Assembly (NCBI GenBank): GCA_023415815.1
Contig: JAEZJL010000059.1
Location: 1-9,892 of the forward strand
DNA: 9,892 bases
From: Bacillota bacterium
GTDB taxonomy: Bacteria > Bacillota > Clostridia > Acetivibrionales > DTU013
Direction of reading: 5' to 3'
The notes beneath the pieces were generated by a model. It had not been told where the DNA came from and ran no database searches. It saw nothing but the letters and a program-made list of their open reading frames with translations. Positions 7,293-9,892 of the stretch are shown here, piece after piece (position 1 is the first letter of the stretch; each line of letters begins with the position of its first letter). The translations under genes and the position numbers were made by a program.

Positions 7293-8264
7293 ATGCAAAC
7301 AAAATACACATATCCTGTTTTTTCATTCGGTTTTTTAAAGGCTTACCTGATACATATGAGGCCTTACCTGCTATTTGTTTCCGGAGCTTGCGGACTGGCG
7401 GGCATGTCGGTTTCCGCCGGCCGGCCGTTCTCAGCCGGAACGTTTCTGCTGGCGTTCATACCCTATTTCGCAGGCTATGGCTTCGGACAGGCCCTGACAG
7501 ATTGCTTCCAGATCGATACCGACAGCCTGTCGTCGCCCTACAGGCCTCTCACGCAGAAAACAATCTCGCCCGTATCTGTCGCCGTTGTAAGTATAATCGG
7601 TCTTGCCGCCGTATTTTCCGCGCTTGTCTATTTGAATATAAACAATTTATTCCTTGGACTTTTGTCCATCACAGGTCTGCTTACTTACACGTATATCAAG
7701 AAGAATTTCTGGTACCTGGGACCGTTTTATAACGGATGGATCGTGATGCTCATACCCATCGGGGGATACCTCAGCATGGAGCGGGGCGGACTTTCCGCGA
7801 TTTTAAACAGAAACCTGCTGCTGCTCCTGGTCCTCACTTTATTTTCTTATGCCAATTTCGTTCTTATCGGCTACCTCAAAGATATTTCGGCAGACAGGGC
7901 AACAGGCTACGAGACCTTTCCCGTGGTATTCGGCTGGGATAAAACCGTTTTTGCGGGCGACATCTATGTCATTGTTTGTATCGCTGCCTCCATTTGCCTG
8001 CTAAAAACGGAGAGTATCCTAGCGGTGATATATTTTGCAGCCGCTTCGGTTTTAGCCGTATGCGGCCAGTTATACGGGCATCTCACAAAAAATAAAATAG
8101 AAAGCAATTCGGCTTTTCCGGTGACCAGTACCGTCAGATGCCTGATTCTCTGGCATTTAAGCGTTGCAACCTCAATACAGCCGGGCTGGACAATTTTTAC
8201 GATTGCGTTTTATATCATTTTCGAAGCCGTTTTATTCATACGGCCTGAAAAAGCACAGATATAA
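7293..8264 (+). CDS. UbiA-family integral membrane prenyltransferase
   Basis: This is a 323-aa, very hydrophobic protein with about eight or nine membrane segments, the normal size for UbiA proteins. The first Asp-rich region, at 69-85, is TDCFQIDTDSLSSPYRP. Against the usual NDxxDxxxD followed by RP, Asn is Thr69 and the middle Asp is Gln73, while Asp70, Asp77, Arg84 and Pro85 remain and an extra Asp75 is present. The PYRP ending recalls chlorophyll-synthase-like members. The second motif, YLKDISADRATGYETFPVVFG, keeps Asp197 and Asp201 of the DxxxD pair and the downstream Gly/Thr/Pro. Family members transfer an isoprenyl diphosphate chain to an aromatic or other acceptor in the membrane using Mg2+ held by the Asp motifs. 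Donor and acceptor here are unknown. It lies 13 bp after the lipid kinase and 22 bp before the alpha-oxoamine synthase, so it is probably co-transcribed with both. Confidence 0.85.
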   Translation: MQTKYTYPVFSFGFLKAYLIHMRPYLLFVSGACGLAGMSVSAGRPFSAGTFLLAFIPYFAGYGFGQALTDCFQIDTDSLSSPYRPLTQKTISPVSVAVVSIIGLAAVFSALVYLNINNLFLGLLSITGLLTYTYIKKNFWYLGPFYNGWIVMLIPIGGYLSMERGGLSAILNRNLLLLLVLTLFSYANFVLIGYLKDISADRATGYETFPVVFGWDKTVFAGDIYVIVCIAASICLLKTESILAVIYFAAASVLAVCGQLYGHLTKNKIESNSAFPVTSTVRCLILWHLSVATSIQPGWTIFTIAFYIIFEAVLFIRPEKAQI

Positions 8265-8273
8265 GTGGACAAA

Positions 8274-8280
8274 AGGGGGG
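8274..8280 (+). promoter_or_regulatory. Ribosome binding site selecting ATG 8287
   Basis: AGGGGGG is followed by 6 nt and ATG 8287. The same frame is open upstream into the UbiA-type gene, but those codons belong to the overlap region and show no family similarity, so 8287 is the start. Confidence 0.7.
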
Positions 8281-8286
8281 ACGATC

Positions 8287-9564
8287 ATGGAACAGGCTGA
8301 AAGCCATTACGAAAATTTTACCCTGAAGGACTACCATTACCTCGACAATCTCGAACTCGGACAAAGGTTGAGTGAAATTAAAAATTTTAACGAAAACCTT
8401 TTGACCGTGTACGAAAGGGAGATCACTTCAAGCGCGGCCAGAGAAGTGACAATGTACGACGCAATATCCGATCGGGAAAGAAAAATGCTTATGTTCGGCT
8501 CAAACAATTATCTCGGTCTGACAACGCATCCGTATGTCATGGAAAGAGTGAGGGAAGCTGTGGACGCCTATGGAGTCGGAGTCGGAGGACCGCCGCTTCT
8601 GAATGGGACCACAAGGCTGCATAGGGAGTTGATCGAAAAGCTGTGCGAATTCAAGGGCTGTGAGGACGCGATTCTGTTCCCGACCGGCTTCAGCACGAAT
8701 TTAGGATGGGTTTCGGCTCTGATTAAAAATAAGGATGTCGTTTTCTTTGACGAATACAATCACGCGTCATTTTTTACGGGTTTAAAGCTTACCAATTGCA
8801 AAAAGATACCCTTCAGGCACAACAACATGGAGGATCTCGGTAACAAGCTCAGAAAATACGGCGGTTCGGGCCTTACCAGATGGATTGTCGCGGAGGGGGT
8901 TTATTCGATGGACGGAGACCTTGCTCCGCTTGACAGGATAGCGGAGCTCGCCGGAGAGTATTCCTGCCGCATTGCCGTAGACGACGCCCACGGGACAGGG
9001 GTTATGGGCGAGAACGGGACGGGCTGCGCAGAGCACTTCAAGCTGGACAAGGACGCCATAACCGTAAATATCGGCACGTTCAGCAAATCCTTCGGAGTTA
9101 CCGGGGGCTTTGTAGGAGCTTCCAAAAGCATCATAAACTATATGAAAATAATGGCGGGCCCATATATATTCTCAGCTTCGCTCCCGGCCCATGTCTGTGC
9201 TGCGGTTATAGCCGGAATTGAAGTGATTCAGAAGGATAAAGGGCTGGTAAAAAAGCTTCATGACAATGCCCAATATGTTGTAAACGGGTTAAGGAAAGGC
9301 AATATCCATGTCAGTACCGGGTCGGGCATCATACCCATCATAATTCCCGGAGATAAGGACATCAAGAGGATTATTTTCAAATTGAGCAGCCGGGGCATAT
9401 TTGTAAACTCGGTTGAATATCCGGCTGTTCCCAATGACAAGCAGCGTTTAAGAATAAGCGTTATGGCCACACATACGCAGGACGATCTGGATAAGCTTGT
9501 CGGAAGCATAAGCGAGGTTTTCTCCGAGGAGGATATTGCAATAAGGCATGAGGTTTCGATATGA
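8287..9564 (+). CDS. Alpha-oxoamine synthase (AONS/KBL/serine palmitoyltransferase-like PLP enzyme)
   Basis: This is a 425-aa PLP enzyme of the alpha-oxoamine synthase superfamily, slightly longer than AONS or KBL (about 385-400) because of an N-terminal leader of about 40 residues. Visible landmarks are FGSNNYLGL at 70-78, NHAS with His159 that stacks on PLP, EGVYSMDGDLAPL at 203-215, DDAHGTG with Asp232, Asp233 and His235, and TFSKSFGVTGG with Schiff-base Lys267. The glycine loop reads GVGGPPLLNGTTRLH at 98-112 instead of the common GGSRxxxGT. The family condenses an amino acid with an acyl thioester, losing CO2, to give an alpha-amino ketone. Products range from 7-keto-8-aminopelargonate to 3-ketosphinganine and CAI-1-type signals. 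Neighbours are not biotin genes, and a lipid kinase and prenyltransferase precede it, so a lipid or signal role is more likely than biotin synthesis. The TGA stop overlaps the next ATG. Substrates are not determinable here. Confidence 0.88.
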   Translation: MEQAESHYENFTLKDYHYLDNLELGQRLSEIKNFNENLLTVYEREITSSAAREVTMYDAISDRERKMLMFGSNNYLGLTTHPYVMERVREAVDAYGVGVGGPPLLNGTTRLHRELIEKLCEFKGCEDAILFPTGFSTNLGWVSALIKNKDVVFFDEYNHASFFTGLKLTNCKKIPFRHNNMEDLGNKLRKYGGSGLTRWIVAEGVYSMDGDLAPLDRIAELAGEYSCRIAVDDAHGTGVMGENGTGCAEHFKLDKDAITVNIGTFSKSFGVTGGFVGASKSIINYMKIMAGPYIFSASLPAHVCAAVIAGIEVIQKDKGLVKKLHDNAQYVVNGLRKGNIHVSTGSGIIPIIIPGDKDIKRIIFKLSSRGIFVNSVEYPAVPNDKQRLRISVMATHTQDDLDKLVGSISEVFSEEDIAIRHEVSI

Positions 9565-9892
9565 GCGTTCATGAACTGGATATTATCCGAAAAATGGTCG
9601 CCTTGAAAAGAAAAGCGCCTTTCCAGCTGAACAGCGCGTTTGAGACGGATACAGAATTGATTAGTGTCAAGGGTATGAATATATCTGTAACCATAGACAC
9701 CATTACCGAGGAATTGAACGGCCTGGTTAAAAACCCGTATACCATGGGATGGCTGTGCGTCCTGTCAAGTCTCAGCGATATAGCTGCAAGCGGGGTTACT
9801 CCCCTTGGGATACTGCTGGCCTGCAATCTCTCCTACGATATGGGAGACGATTTCATCGGCAGACTTTTCCTGGGCGCCGAGCAGTGCGCCGC
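9561..9892 (+). CDS. PurM/ThiL-like (AIR synthase-related) protein, N-terminal part, cut by window edge
   Basis: The ATG overlaps the preceding stop (ATGA at 9561-9564), and 110 codons are visible before the window ends. The strand VTIDTITEE with Asp46 corresponds to the TTDMLVEG strand of thiamine-monophosphate kinase, and SLSDIAASGVTPLGIL with Asp73 matches the conserved NLSDIAAMGAxP segment. These place it in the PurM-like N-terminal domain family (ThiL, PurM, SelD, HypE), which bind ATP and Mg2+ through such Asp residues. The usual N-terminal GDDAAV motif is not obvious; FETDTELI at 27-34 occupies that place. ThiL itself would be a housekeeping kinase, but translational coupling to the alpha-oxoamine synthase points to a pathway-specific member acting on a related product. 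That role is inference, and the missing C-terminus prevents a closer call. Confidence 0.7.
   Translation, partial: MSVHELDIIRKMVALKRKAPFQLNSAFETDTELISVKGMNISVTIDTITEELNGLVKNPYTMGWLCVLSSLSDIAASGVTPLGILLACNLSYDMGDDFIGRLFLGAEQCA

Noticed and set aside
1..9892. tRNA, rRNA, CRISPR array, transposase or phage genes
   Set aside because: No cloverleaf-like sequence, spaced repeat array, transposase motif or phage structural gene was seen on reading both strands.

Overview
The window looks like chromosomal DNA of a Firmicute, most likely a Clostridia-type anaerobe. The evidence is indirect: strong purine-rich ribosome binding sites, tightly packed co-directional genes, frequent AGG (Arg) and ATA (Ile) codons, a YheI/YheH-type (BmrC/BmrD-type) ABC exporter pair and a wingless SpeA-type basic amino acid decarboxylase. 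I cannot name a genus. All recognised genes lie on the + strand.

Left part (1-4428): the C-terminal part of a LacI/GalR-family regulator runs in from the left edge. It is followed by two half-size ABC exporter genes that overlap by ATGA. The two ATPase domains are reciprocally degenerate: the first lacks the catalytic Glu and the second has an altered signature motif. They therefore read as the two subunits of one heterodimeric exporter with one active and one degenerate ATP site. A perfect 12-bp palindrome with a central CG (836-847), as LacI-family operators have, sits just before the first exporter gene.

Middle part (4429-6343): a stand-alone PLP-dependent Orn/Lys/Arg decarboxylase of 483 aa if the well-supported GTG start at 4560 is used, possibly with its own promoter. 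Behind it are two small GC-rich hairpins, then about 250 bp of very AT-rich DNA without a gene, which probably holds the control region of the next operon.

Right part (6344-9892): a compact operon with gaps of 13 and 22 bp and one ATGA overlap. It encodes a diacylglycerol/sphingosine-kinase-like lipid kinase, a UbiA-family membrane prenyltransferase with an altered first Asp-rich motif, an alpha-oxoamine synthase (the AONS, KBL, ALAS and serine palmitoyltransferase superfamily) with an unusual glycine-loop motif, and the N-terminal part of a PurM/ThiL-like ATP-dependent enzyme cut by the right edge. A lipid kinase, a prenyltransferase and a decarboxylating C-C bond-forming PLP enzyme in one operon suggest a lipid or prenylated small-molecule pathway. 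I do not recognise this exact combination, and it is the most promising part of the window. The operon continues past the right edge, so the pathway cannot be completed from here.
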